Of a stretch of 10,161 nucleotides of DNA, positions 1-6,677 are shown one piece after another (position 1 is the first letter of the stretch; the number at the start of each line of letters is the position of its first letter). Under the pieces are notes generated by a model. That model saw only the letters and a list, made by a program, of their open reading frames with translations. It ran no database searches and was not told the origin of the DNA. The stretch comes from Candidatus Stahliibacteriota bacterium (GTDB lineage Bacteria; Hydrothermota; Tepidihabitantia; SM23-42). The position numbers and the translations under genes are program-made. The DNA lies in NCBI GenBank assembly GCA_030613445.1, contig JAUWLY010000076.1:1-10161 (forward strand), given 5' to 3'.

Positions 1-199
1 GTTCTCTTTTGGTCTTTTTATGTTTGTCGATTATCAATTCACCATGAGCGCCGACATTTTCCGGTTTGTTCTCCCGGATGATCACAGTGATATGCGGAAT
101 TCCATATATCTTAACGGCAATGTCGGTCAATTCTTTGACCAATTGTCTTTTGCGCTCAATTTCTTCAATGGGTGGTCCTTCAACGATGATTAACGGCAT
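1..199 (-). CDS. 4-oxalocrotonate tautomerase-family protein (3' end beyond window)
   Basis: The 66 visible codons begin MPLIIVEG, with no stop before the window edge. Proline directly after the initiator Met is the catalytic base of the tautomerase superfamily, exposed once Met is removed. The rest fits the small 4-OT fold: a first beta strand (LIIVEG), a charged helix (about residues 11-30), then PHITVIIREN and a VGAHGELI segment matching the usual 'nwgxgG' region. The family is normally 60-75 residues, so little is missing. The two arginines of classical 4-OT (Arg11, Arg39) are not at identical positions; an Arg at mature position 41 may substitute. The substrate is therefore unknown; the family isomerises keto/enol acids in the cytoplasm. 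The start lies 2 bp after the S41 peptidase stop with a GGAGGAG ribosome site, so it is almost certainly co-transcribed with the peptidase. The absence of a signal peptide contrasts with its exported neighbour. Confidence 0.88.
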   Translation of the reverse strand, partial: MPLIIVEGPPIEEIERKRQLVKELTDIAVKIYGIPHITVIIRENKPENVGAHGELIIDKHKKTKRE

Positions 200-201
200 G
201 A

Positions 202-3200
202 TTATTCTCCTCCAATTTGTTCAAGCAACACTCGTATTGCTTTGGTTAGTTGGCTGTCTTCACTTAAACCATCTTCTTCTGGTTTATTCTCAACATAGAT
301 ATCTGGTTCAATCGGCATATTTTCAAGGTTCTCACCAGTGAGCAAGAACCAACCAGTCCCCGGGATGCGAAACCCAGAACCATCGAGCAACCTGATATTG
401 TTTGTGCCAATGACCGCACCGAATGTTGGAACGCCAATCAGCTTACCCAATTGCAACTCCTTAAATGCAGCCGGGAAAATCTCGGCATCACTATAACAAA
501 ATTCATTTATCAAAACTACAGTCGGTTTATCCCAGCGAAACAGCGACGCATAATTCTTATCACCACCGCGTTCTTTAGAATACATATACGCTGTGCGGCG
601 CAAAATCCCGATTATCTGTTCGCTGATATTACCGCCGCCATTATATCTAATATCTATAACAAGACCTTGTTTGTCCATTTCTTTGTACAGATCTTTTTCG
701 AATTTCTTTAAGTTCTCACCGCCCATCGAAGCGATATAAAGATAACCAAGTTTATTATTGCTCTGTCCATGGACATAATCTTTGTTTAGCTTTACCCAGT
801 TGTCTCTGACCAGACGAATTATTGACCAAGGTGTTTTCGGGGTTACCTTGATATTCTTTTTTTTGCCATGATGGATAATTGTAAGCATTATTTCTTTATC
901 ATTTTTGTTGCGCAGTAGTGCGTAGAAATTCTCACCCTTTTCTATTTTCTTAGCGTTAATATGAGTTATAATATCTCCTGGTCTAATATCAACATCACTT
1001 GCACCTGCCGGTGTATCAGGGATAATATCTTTTACCTTAACACCTTCTCCTTTATATGCGCTATCATAGATTATGCCAAGCGCTCCAGTAGTTTCACCGC
1101 CACCACCACTTTCCCATATGCTTAAATGAGATGCGTTCAGTTCACCGATCATCATCGACACAATATTGTGAAAATCTCGTGTCGTACGCATGTGCATGGC
1201 TAAATCTTTATACTTATGATACATTGCGTCCCAGTCAACGCCGTGAAAATCACTATCATAAAAACCATCTTTTAATGCCCACCATGCTTCTTTAAAAACC
1301 TGTTCTCGCTCTTGCCTGATGTCTATACCGATCTGCACACTAAAGCTGAGCGGTTTGGACTGGGTTGATGTGATACTTGCATTAAAGATACCGCCTGTTC
1401 CAGACAGATAATATATTTGCTTTTTGTCCTTTGAAACAGTGAATTGCCTGGGTCTTACATTGCTTTTGGTCACTTGTTTGAGTTCTTTACCAAACCAATC
1501 AACACTCCAGATATCATTACTATTCTGGTTATTAGAATAAATGGCGAATTGCTTACCATCGGGCGATTGCGCAACGATATTGTACCAACCCAGAACCCTG
1601 ACTACATCATGAATGCGGTCTTCAATATCTTCAAAATCTATCTTTACAACCACATCTTTGTCGGTTGAATCAGGTGTTGCTTCTTCTAACTCATCCTCTG
1701 TTTTATCTTCATCTTCTTTGTGCAGAAAGACGTATTTCATCCAGAGATTACCAATGGCATCGCGTGATGCAAAAGCGATTCGTCTGCCATCAGAACTCCA
1801 CATTGGTTTGTAATCATCATTCGGATGGTTTGAAATATTTATGGGTTCTTTGCTGCCATCAGCCAATACAACAAAGATGTCTTCGCGCCAACCCAAGACA
1901 GTCCGGCTAAATGTGAGCCATTTACTATCTGGTGACCAGTCAATCCACAGCACATCATTTTCCGGACAGATTTTGACGCTTTTCTGACCATGTTTATTCA
2001 TCACGAAAAGCTCTCTTCTATTTTTGAAATAAGCAATTTTTTCTCCATCCGGTGAGAACACCGGTTTTATCTCAGTTTCTTCTGTCTCCATAAGCTTTGT
2101 TGTCGTAAAGAAAAAATCCTCATAGAACTTCGTTTCATTCTCTGGCTCGACTGTATAAATATCCATATCGCCATCAGCCATTGAGGAAAATACTAACATC
2201 TCTTTTTCAGGATGCCAGGATACCGATTTTTCAATAAAAGGCGTTTCAGTTACCCGGGTGATCTTCTCAGCCTTTCCATCTTCAAGTTGCATAACAAAAA
2301 TATCACCGTGGATAATAAATGCTAATTCATCCTCATCTGGCGATAATGCAAATTCTGAAGCATCACGGGTAAAGTTGTTAAACACAAAAGGACTTTCCTT
2401 GTAATCTTCAGTCACGAAAATAGCCGGTTTTTTTCGTTCTGCCTCGACTACATTATAGGTATACAAATACCCGGCACATTCATATGCGATCAAGGTGCCG
2501 TCAAATGACATCGTAGGAAAATGAATATCTTCTTTTTCAAATGTCATTTGCTCGGTCACTTTACTCTCCATGTCCATTCTCCATATATTGCTTATATGCC
2601 TCTTTCCGCGATCGCTGAGAAAATACAGTTTTTGATCAACTGTTGAATACATGGGATATGCATCCTTGCCTGGATAATCAGTCAGTCTTTGAGAAGTTTC
2701 ATCAGCGATGATCTTAACCCAGATATCAGAATTGGCGCCACCCTTATAATGCCTCCGCCACCAAGCTGAACCGCCCCTTGTGTAAAAGAAACTATCGCCT
2801 TGCGATGTAAAAAAAACATGAAAAGCAGTGAAAGAACTGATCATCTCAGGTAAACCAGCATGTATTGAAACCTTATACAAAACAGGTCGCAAAGTATGTC
2901 TGTGGCTGGTGAAAATAATATTTTTGCTGTCTGGTGTCCAACCATAAAGCACATCATAAGTAGAATAATAGGTCATGCGTTTGGCTGGGCTACTGCCGTC
3001 AGCCGCAATCACGTATATGTCGTCGCTGCCCCATTGATCGGCTTGGAAAGCAATCCACTTATTGTCTGGAGACCAGTAAGACCGACCTTCGTAACCCGAA
3101 CTAACAGTTAGTCTTTCAGCTTTGCCACCTGAGACGTCAACAACCCAAATATCGCCATAACAGGAAAAGGAGATCTTCTTCGCATCTGGACTAAGTGCCG

Positions 3201-3291
3201 GGTATTGCGCACCCCAAACTTGATCAGCGAAAATATTAGAACACAATACAAGGACCATACAAACTATGAGTTTAATGATATTATCTTTCAT
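202..3291 (-). CDS. Exported tricorn-like S41 family serine peptidase
   Basis: A 1029-residue protein, close to archaeal Tricorn (about 1070). Residues 1-22 from the ATG at 3291 form a signal peptide (Lys-containing start, hydrophobic core, likely cut after IFA), so it should act in the periplasm or outside. Residues about 30-640 are beta-propeller repeats with recurring 'SPDGxxIAF...DIWVxxxDG' (WD40-like/PD40) blades, broken by an acidic linker near 524-548. Then follow a C1 helical domain (about 655-725), a PDZ domain (about 735-815) and the C2 catalytic domain (about 835-1029). Candidate catalytic residues are Ser721-His722 (ASHLS), nucleophile Ser934-Asp935 (CYSDAEIF) and Glu990 (ENLENMPIEPD); IRYNGGGN is the usual oxyanion-region motif. 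All appear intact, so activity is likely: cleavage of peptides into short fragments. The frame extends to a GTG at 3315, but that lies inside the promoter and would spoil the signal peptide; ATG 3291 is preferred. The gene has its own promoter 22 bp after the TPR gene and probably continues into the tautomerase. Confidence 0.93.
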   Translation of the reverse strand: MKDNIIKLIVCMVLVLCSNIFADQVWGAQYPALSPDAKKISFSCYGDIWVVDVSGGKAERLTVSSGYEGRSYWSPDNKWIAFQADQWGSDDIYVIAADGSSPAKRMTYYSTYDVLYGWTPDSKNIIFTSHRHTLRPVLYKVSIHAGLPEMISSFTAFHVFFTSQGDSFFYTRGGSAWWRRHYKGGANSDIWVKIIADETSQRLTDYPGKDAYPMYSTVDQKLYFLSDRGKRHISNIWRMDMESKVTEQMTFEKEDIHFPTMSFDGTLIAYECAGYLYTYNVVEAERKKPAIFVTEDYKESPFVFNNFTRDASEFALSPDEDELAFIIHGDIFVMQLEDGKAEKITRVTETPFIEKSVSWHPEKEMLVFSSMADGDMDIYTVEPENETKFYEDFFFTTTKLMETEETEIKPVFSPDGEKIAYFKNRRELFVMNKHGQKSVKICPENDVLWIDWSPDSKWLTFSRTVLGWREDIFVVLADGSKEPINISNHPNDDYKPMWSSDGRRIAFASRDAIGNLWMKYVFLHKEDEDKTEDELEEATPDSTDKDVVVKIDFEDIEDRIHDVVRVLGWYNIVAQSPDGKQFAIYSNNQNSNDIWSVDWFGKELKQVTKSNVRPRQFTVSKDKKQIYYLSGTGGIFNASITSTQSKPLSFSVQIGIDIRQEREQVFKEAWWALKDGFYDSDFHGVDWDAMYHKYKDLAMHMRTTRDFHNIVSMMIGELNASHLSIWESGGGGETTGALGIIYDSAYKGEGVKVKDIIPDTPAGASDVDIRPGDIITHINAKKIEKGENFYALLRNKNDKEIMLTIIHHGKKKNIKVTPKTPWSIIRLVRDNWVKLNKDYVHGQSNNKLGYLYIASMGGENLKKFEKDLYKEMDKQGLVIDIRYNGGGNISEQIIGILRRTAYMYSKERGGDKNYASLFRWDKPTVVLINEFCYSDAEIFPAAFKELQLGKLIGVPTFGAVIGTNNIRLLDGSGFRIPGTGWFLLTGENLENMPIEPDIYVENKPEEDGLSEDSQLTKAIRVLLEQIGGE
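207..213 (-). promoter_or_regulatory. Ribosome binding site of the tautomerase gene
   Basis: GGAGGAG on the minus strand, 7 bases before the ATG at 199. It lies inside the last codons of the S41 peptidase gene and supports the chosen start and coupling of the two genes. It is one of the strongest ribosome sites in the window. Confidence 0.8.
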
Positions 3292-3297
3292 GGAAAC

Positions 3298-3326
3298 ACT
3301 ATACAAAAAAATCACATTTGTGTCAA
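3298..3326 (-). promoter_or_regulatory. Promoter of the S41 peptidase gene (leaderless type)
   Basis: On the minus strand TTGACA (3326-3321), a 17-base spacer and TATAGT (3303-3298), near-consensus for a sigma70-type factor. Counting the last base of the -10 as -7 puts +1 at 3291, the A of the ATG. Only GTTTCC separates the -10 from the ATG and there is no Shine-Dalgarno. The transcript is therefore predicted to be leaderless. Confidence 0.75.
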
Positions 3327-3347
3327 GCTTGTGAAACTTTAATGGGT

Positions 3348-4565
3348 TTATTCGTTGATTTGCTTAACTCTTTCCAGATAATCGAGCGATTTCTTATTGT
3401 TCCCAATCTCCCGGTAGATAAATGCAAGGTTCTGCATCGCATTAATATATGTTGGGTCAATATAAAGAACCTTATTCTCAAGAGCATTGATTGCCTTGTC
3501 GTATTTCTTGAGCTTCATATAACAGACACCGAGATAAAACCACGCATATAGATCGTCATCTTTCATCTGCGTAGCGCGTTCAAAGTATTCAATCGCGGCT
3601 TTGTAATCCTGTTTTCTAATGAGGATCTCACCGGAAAAATATAAGGCGTCCAAGTCATCTGGTTTCAAGTCAAGCGTTTTCAAGAGATACAACAATGCCA
3701 TGCTGTCGCTTTTCAAATAATAATATGCCATACCTGTGAAATAGTTACTGCGTGCTAAATCATCAGTCGCCTTATAAAACTTCTCGATATTTATCTGTTG
3801 CGCATCTAGCCCACCTTCCAAACCCAGACTATCTTTGATAAGCTGATCAAGTTCGTTCATTTTCTGCTGAACCCAGAACCTATTCACAGTGTGCTGAAGT
3901 ACTTTGTTGGTCTCTGTCACGTTGCTAAAGAGAATCAATGCAGCATGGTTGAGAGGTATATTATAGAATTTCGCAGCATTTTCAAGATAAGTGATACTGG
4001 GTTCAAATTCCTTTGCTTCAAATAATGCCTTACCAATCAAATAATTCACATCTGGATTATCTGGGTCTAAATCCAGTGCTTTCTGGTAGACCTTGTTAGC
4101 TCCTGCCATATCCCCGAGCTTATGCAGAATTACGCCTTTGATGATCAGCACAGCAGTATCCCTGGGGTCAAGCATTTCAGCATAATCAATATTTAATAGT
4201 GCTTCATCAAACTTTTCATCATCAAAAAGTTCCCGTGCTGAAAAATAAAACGCTTGATAATAAGATGTCCCGCCTCCTCTTTTTTGCATCCACTCATGTG
4301 TCTTTAATGAATCAATACTAAATGCTTTGACCAATGCTTTTGCCGCGGCTTGCCAATTGCCAAATCCAATTTCGCTGCCACCAAGGATGGTATAGAGCTC
4401 AAAATTGATTTCTCCTTTCTCAATACCTTTCAAACATGCTGCTTTTGCACGGTCATAAGCCCGCTCATTATAATAGGCGATACGGGCAGTATTGAGTTCA
4501 ACTGATGCATATACAAATGATGATAAAAACAAAATTAGCATAAATAAAAAACGTAACTTGCTCAT
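3348..4565 (-). CDS. Exported tetratricopeptide (TPR) repeat protein
   Basis: A 405-residue protein. Residues 1-20 (MSKLRFLF... ending VYA) are a textbook signal peptide with likely cleavage after Ala20, so the protein is exported. The mature part is helical repeats. The clearest TPR units are at about 137-170 (ending YQKALDLDPDN), 171-204, 272-305 (LLKTLDLKPDD), 306-339 (AIEYFERATQ), 340-373 (GVCYMKLKKYDKAINALE) and 374-405. Degenerate repeats cover 25-135, and a less regular stretch lies at 205-270. There is no enzymatic domain; such proteins act as scaffolds or adaptors, and the partner cannot be told from sequence. The start is supported by AAGGAGG at 4576-4570, four bases before the ATG. 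A promoter sits just upstream. No terminator is visible between its stop and the S41 promoter, so some read-through into the peptidase gene is likely. Function is unknown beyond protein-protein interaction. Confidence 0.9.
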   Translation of the reverse strand: MSKLRFLFMLILFLSSFVYASVELNTARIAYYNERAYDRAKAACLKGIEKGEINFELYTILGGSEIGFGNWQAAAKALVKAFSIDSLKTHEWMQKRGGGTSYYQAFYFSARELFDDEKFDEALLNIDYAEMLDPRDTAVLIIKGVILHKLGDMAGANKVYQKALDLDPDNPDVNYLIGKALFEAKEFEPSITYLENAAKFYNIPLNHAALILFSNVTETNKVLQHTVNRFWVQQKMNELDQLIKDSLGLEGGLDAQQINIEKFYKATDDLARSNYFTGMAYYYLKSDSMALLYLLKTLDLKPDDLDALYFSGEILIRKQDYKAAIEYFERATQMKDDDLYAWFYLGVCYMKLKKYDKAINALENKVLYIDPTYINAMQNLAFIYREIGNNKKSLDYLERVKQINE

Positions 4566-4590
4566 TGATCCTCCTTCTTTCTGCTGAAGT

Positions 4591-4618
4591 ATTGTAATGA
4601 GGATTTATTCGAGGTCAA
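4591..4618 (-). promoter_or_regulatory. Promoter of the TPR gene
   Basis: On the minus strand TTGACC (4618-4613), a 16-base spacer and TACAAT (4596-4591). Predicted transcription start is near 4584, giving a leader of about 19 bases that includes the AAGGAGG ribosome site. This placement also argues against a real coding gene across 4562-4762. Confidence 0.6.
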
Positions 4619-4655
4619 TAGCAACCATTCTTGCACGAATTCATGGAAACCAAAT

Positions 4656-4700
4656 AGCCGTGGGCATATATAACAGGAACCGCATCCAATGCCCACGGCT
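4656..4700 (-). terminator. 12-bp perfect inverted repeat, probable terminator-like hairpin after the MATE gene
   Basis: Arms 4656-4667 (AGCCGTGGGCAT on plus) and 4689-4700 are perfectly complementary, GC-rich, with a 21-base loop. It lies 58 bp past the MATE stop and upstream of the TPR promoter, the right place for a terminator. On the minus strand the following bases (ATTTGGTTT) are only moderately T-rich, so it is not a clean intrinsic terminator. It could instead stabilise the 3' end of the VOC-MATE mRNA or be a protein-binding palindrome. Confidence 0.5.
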
Positions 4701-4758
4701 TTAAGTGTGGCTTGTACCGTATAATGATATGCAAAAACTGTGAAAAATCTGTGAAATA

Positions 4759-6156
4759 TCAAGTATTTTCGATTGCCATTATCCTAACCAAAATGTAATG
4801 AGAAGCAATACCTGCTACACAATATGCAATAGCAAGAGCCACAAATACACCAGTAAGGCCAAATAAACGAGAACCAATTAAGGCTAGCGGAATATATAAT
4901 ATGAACATCTGTGCTATTCTCACACCCGCAGCATGAAACGGTCTGTTGAGCACATTCATTGCCGAACCGGTGAGCATGATGACGCCCTGCAGCCCGTAAC
5001 CAATCGAGACAACTCGCAGATACAGAACAATCGTTGTAATAACTGCTGGATTACTGTTAAATATCCCGGCTATTGGTCTAGCCAGAGCGGTTAAAATAAT
5101 GAATACGGCAAATCCCCAGACCATTGAGAATTGTTCACTGTATGTCACGGCTTTTTTCACGCGATCATGCTTACTAGCTCCCCAGTTCTGCCCAACAAAA
5201 GGCGCAAGCACTGAGGACAACGCAACGACTACAGTCAAAGCAAAGAACTCGATACGCGAAGATACACCATACGCCGCAACTGCTTCTTTGCCGTAGGTCG
5301 ATACAATCCTTGTAATTATACCAATTGCCAAGGGTACGATAATTCTTGTACCTGCTGTTGGCAATCCGATATAGAGAACCTGTTTCCAAGATTCGAAAAC
5401 CTCTTTTAATTTCGGTATTACAAAGGTTATCATTTTATCCCGGAAATAGAGAACAGCCAGGGAGACCGTGAAGGTTATGGATCGTGAAATCACCGTTGCA
5501 ATCGCTGCTCCTGCAATACCGAGTCTTGGGAAAGGACCAATCCCAAAAATCAACAAAGGATCCATAATGAAGTTACAGAAAACAGCAACCAGCATAATTG
5601 CGCTTGGTGTCTTCGTATCACCAGTTGCGCGTATTGCATTATTCCCCACCATCGGAACAACAACGAATGGCATGCCGAAATACCATATACGCATATACTG
5701 TCTTACCATATCAAGCATCTCACCTTTTGCGCCCAGAAGACGAAACACGGGGTCTATTGTAAACAACCCCACCACGACAAACAGAGTTACCAGAGAAATC
5801 GCGAGCACAAGACTGTCCGTGGTCAACCGCTTTACGCGATGCTGATCCCCCTCACCGATAGCACGCGAGATGATAGCAGATGCACCAATTCCAAGACCCA
5901 ATGCTAGGCTATTAACGAATAGCACGATAGGAAACGTAAAACTCAGTGCGGCAAGTTCTTCAGTACCCAGTCTACTCACAAAGTAAGTGTCAACAAGGTT
6001 GAACGCGACCATGCCCACAATACCAAATGTCATGGGTATCGTCAGTTTGATGAGTAGTTTAGCAACCGAGCCTTCAATTAGACGGGCTTTATTATCCCTG
6101 GTTTTTGTTTTGCTCAATGGGATATCATGATTTGTGACTGGCGTCTTTTTCAACAA
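4759..6156 (-). CDS. MATE family multidrug/Na+ or H+ antiporter
   Basis: A 465-residue membrane protein of normal length for the MATE family, with about 12 hydrophobic segments in two homologous halves between residues 34 and 460. Diagnostic stretches are NLVDTYFVSRLGTEELAAL (53-71), the RATGDTKTPSAIM segment (176-188), FIMDPLLIFG (196-205), GIAGAAIATVISR (213-225) and, in the second half, APFVGQNWGASK (318-329). These are typical of the bacterial NorM/DinF-like branch, which exports cationic or amphipathic compounds using an ion gradient across the inner membrane. The substrate cannot be predicted. The first 24 residues are a charged cytoplasmic tail. No ATG is available before residue 42; the frame begins at TTG codons 6156/6153, with only a distant AAGG upstream, so the start is uncertain and TTG 6156 is a choice of convenience. 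It overlaps the upstream VOC gene by about 32 bp, which implies co-transcription and translational coupling. Confidence 0.92.
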   Translation of the reverse strand: MLKKTPVTNHDIPLSKTKTRDNKARLIEGSVAKLLIKLTIPMTFGIVGMVAFNLVDTYFVSRLGTEELAALSFTFPIVLFVNSLALGLGIGASAIISRAIGEGDQHRVKRLTTDSLVLAISLVTLFVVVGLFTIDPVFRLLGAKGEMLDMVRQYMRIWYFGMPFVVVPMVGNNAIRATGDTKTPSAIMLVAVFCNFIMDPLLIFGIGPFPRLGIAGAAIATVISRSITFTVSLAVLYFRDKMITFVIPKLKEVFESWKQVLYIGLPTAGTRIIVPLAIGIITRIVSTYGKEAVAAYGVSSRIEFFALTVVVALSSVLAPFVGQNWGASKHDRVKKAVTYSEQFSMVWGFAVFIILTALARPIAGIFNSNPAVITTIVLYLRVVSIGYGLQGVIMLTGSAMNVLNRPFHAAGVRIAQMFILYIPLALIGSRLFGLTGVFVALAIAYCVAGIASHYILVRIMAIENT

Positions 6157-6529
6157 TCCATATTTGATTACCTTCAGGATCTGCTATGCCACCGTAAACA
6201 AAACCTTCTTTCTCATCGATTGATGGACCGAACAAAACCTTGCCGCCACTCTTGGACACAGTATCAAAGATTTTGTCTAAGCTTGAGACAGCAATCTGGA
6301 TAATAACTGAATTATTTCGCGGCTCTGTTGGAACAAGACCCATCTCTTCGGTCTTTGCAATGCCCACGATTAAGCGGTTTGACTGCCCTAACTCAGTATA
6401 GTGGTAACCTTCCTTTACTTGCAGATATATTTCCAAATTGAATACTTTCAAATACCAGCTAATTAGCACCTCATAATCAGATGCAAGGATTACCGTATTT
6501 ATCAAACTGGTTTCCATCTTGCCACGCAT
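6125..6529 (-). CDS. VOC-fold (glyoxalase/bleomycin-resistance-like) protein, likely metal-free
   Basis: 134 residues, the usual size for a two-module vicinal-oxygen-chelate protein. The first beta-alpha-beta unit runs from about INTVILASDYEVLISWYLKVFNLEI (10-34). The second starts near SVIIQIAVSSLDKIFDTVSKSGGKVLFGP (74-102) and ends with the hallmark IADPEGNQIWIVEK (115-128). In metal-dependent members, His/Glu ligands sit at the start of each first strand and in 'DPxGNxxE'. Here those places carry Thr12, an Ile/Gln strand and Trp124, so the metal site looks lost. That suggests ligand binding or sequestration (as in bleomycin-binding members) rather than glyoxalase catalysis; this is inference. 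The start could be ATG 6529 or ATG 6517; 6529 is preferred because the -10 box lies just upstream and neither has a clear ribosome site. It is the first gene of a unit with the overlapping MATE transporter, which supports a role in handling or resisting a small molecule. Confidence 0.85.
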   Translation of the reverse strand: MRGKMETSLINTVILASDYEVLISWYLKVFNLEIYLQVKEGYHYTELGQSNRLIVGIAKTEEMGLVPTEPRNNSVIIQIAVSSLDKIFDTVSKSGGKVLFGPSIDEKEGFVYGGIADPEGNQIWIVEKDASHKS

Positions 6530-6538
6530 GAAGGAGAT

Positions 6539-6567
6539 ACTATATACAAATATCAGTCAAAAGTCAA
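6539..6567 (-). promoter_or_regulatory. Promoter of the VOC-MATE unit (near-leaderless)
   Basis: On the minus strand TTGACT (6567-6562), a 17-base spacer and TATAGT (6544-6539). The ATG at 6529 begins 9 bases after the -10, so the 5' leader would be 0-3 bases (or up to about 15 if ATG 6517 is used). A terminator hairpin ends about 20 bases upstream of the -35, insulating this promoter. Confidence 0.7.
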
Positions 6568-6578
6568 GCTGAAACCAT

Positions 6579-6624
6579 AGAAAAATGAACAAGGGTAAGG
6601 TTTGATTTCAAGCCTTACCCTTGT
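6579..6624 (-). terminator. Rho-independent terminator upstream of the VOC gene
   Basis: Arms 6613-6624 and 6589-6600 pair perfectly over 12 bp (ACAAGGGTAAGG with CCTTACCCTTGT). The stem can extend by about three weaker pairs into the 12-base loop. Read on the minus strand it is followed by TCATTTTTCT, a usable U-tract. On the plus strand it is followed by CTGCAGG, so the minus direction is favoured. It would end transcripts entering from the DUF5916 side or from any small RNA in the gap. Confidence 0.75.
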
Positions 6625-6643
6625 CTGCAGGCGTCCTTCTTGG

Positions 6644-6677
6644 CTTCAACGAAGGAGGTGGGCGAGTTTCATTGAAG
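6644..6677 (-). ncRNA. Possible structured leader or small RNA with anti-Shine-Dalgarno-like loop
   Basis: On the minus strand CTTCAATGAA (6677-6668) pairs with TTCGTTGAAG (6653-6644) over 10 bp including one G-U, enclosing a 14-base C-rich loop. Loop and stem together contain CACCTCCTT (6660-6652), identical to the anti-Shine-Dalgarno core at the 3' end of bacterial 16S rRNA. A terminator follows 20 bases downstream, the usual layout of a small RNA or attenuator. I found no convincing minus-strand promoter in 6690-6880, so an independent transcript is unproven; this may simply be the DUF5916 mRNA 3' region. Confidence 0.3.

Noticed and set aside
202..3291. Repeated 'SPDG' stretches as DNA repeats
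   Set aside because: They are divergent beta-propeller blades at protein level; there is no tandem identity at nucleotide level.
3292..3315. GTG start 24 bases upstream of the S41 peptidase ATG
   Set aside because: It falls between the -35 and -10 boxes, lacks a ribosome site and would add uncharged residues ahead of a good signal peptide.
4562..4762. 66-codon minus-strand open frame overlapping the TPR start by ATGA
   Set aside because: It contains the MATE stop region, the 12-bp inverted repeat and the TPR promoter, has no ribosome site and reads like no known protein; the overlap is coincidental.
5468..5845. 125-codon plus-strand open frame
   Set aside because: Antisense to the MATE gene, whose protein is strongly conserved; shadow of its codon pattern.
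6651..6675. AAGGAGGTG on the plus strand as a ribosome site for a plus-strand gene
   Set aside because: The following GTG frame stops after four codons, and other nearby plus-strand starts give no supported product.
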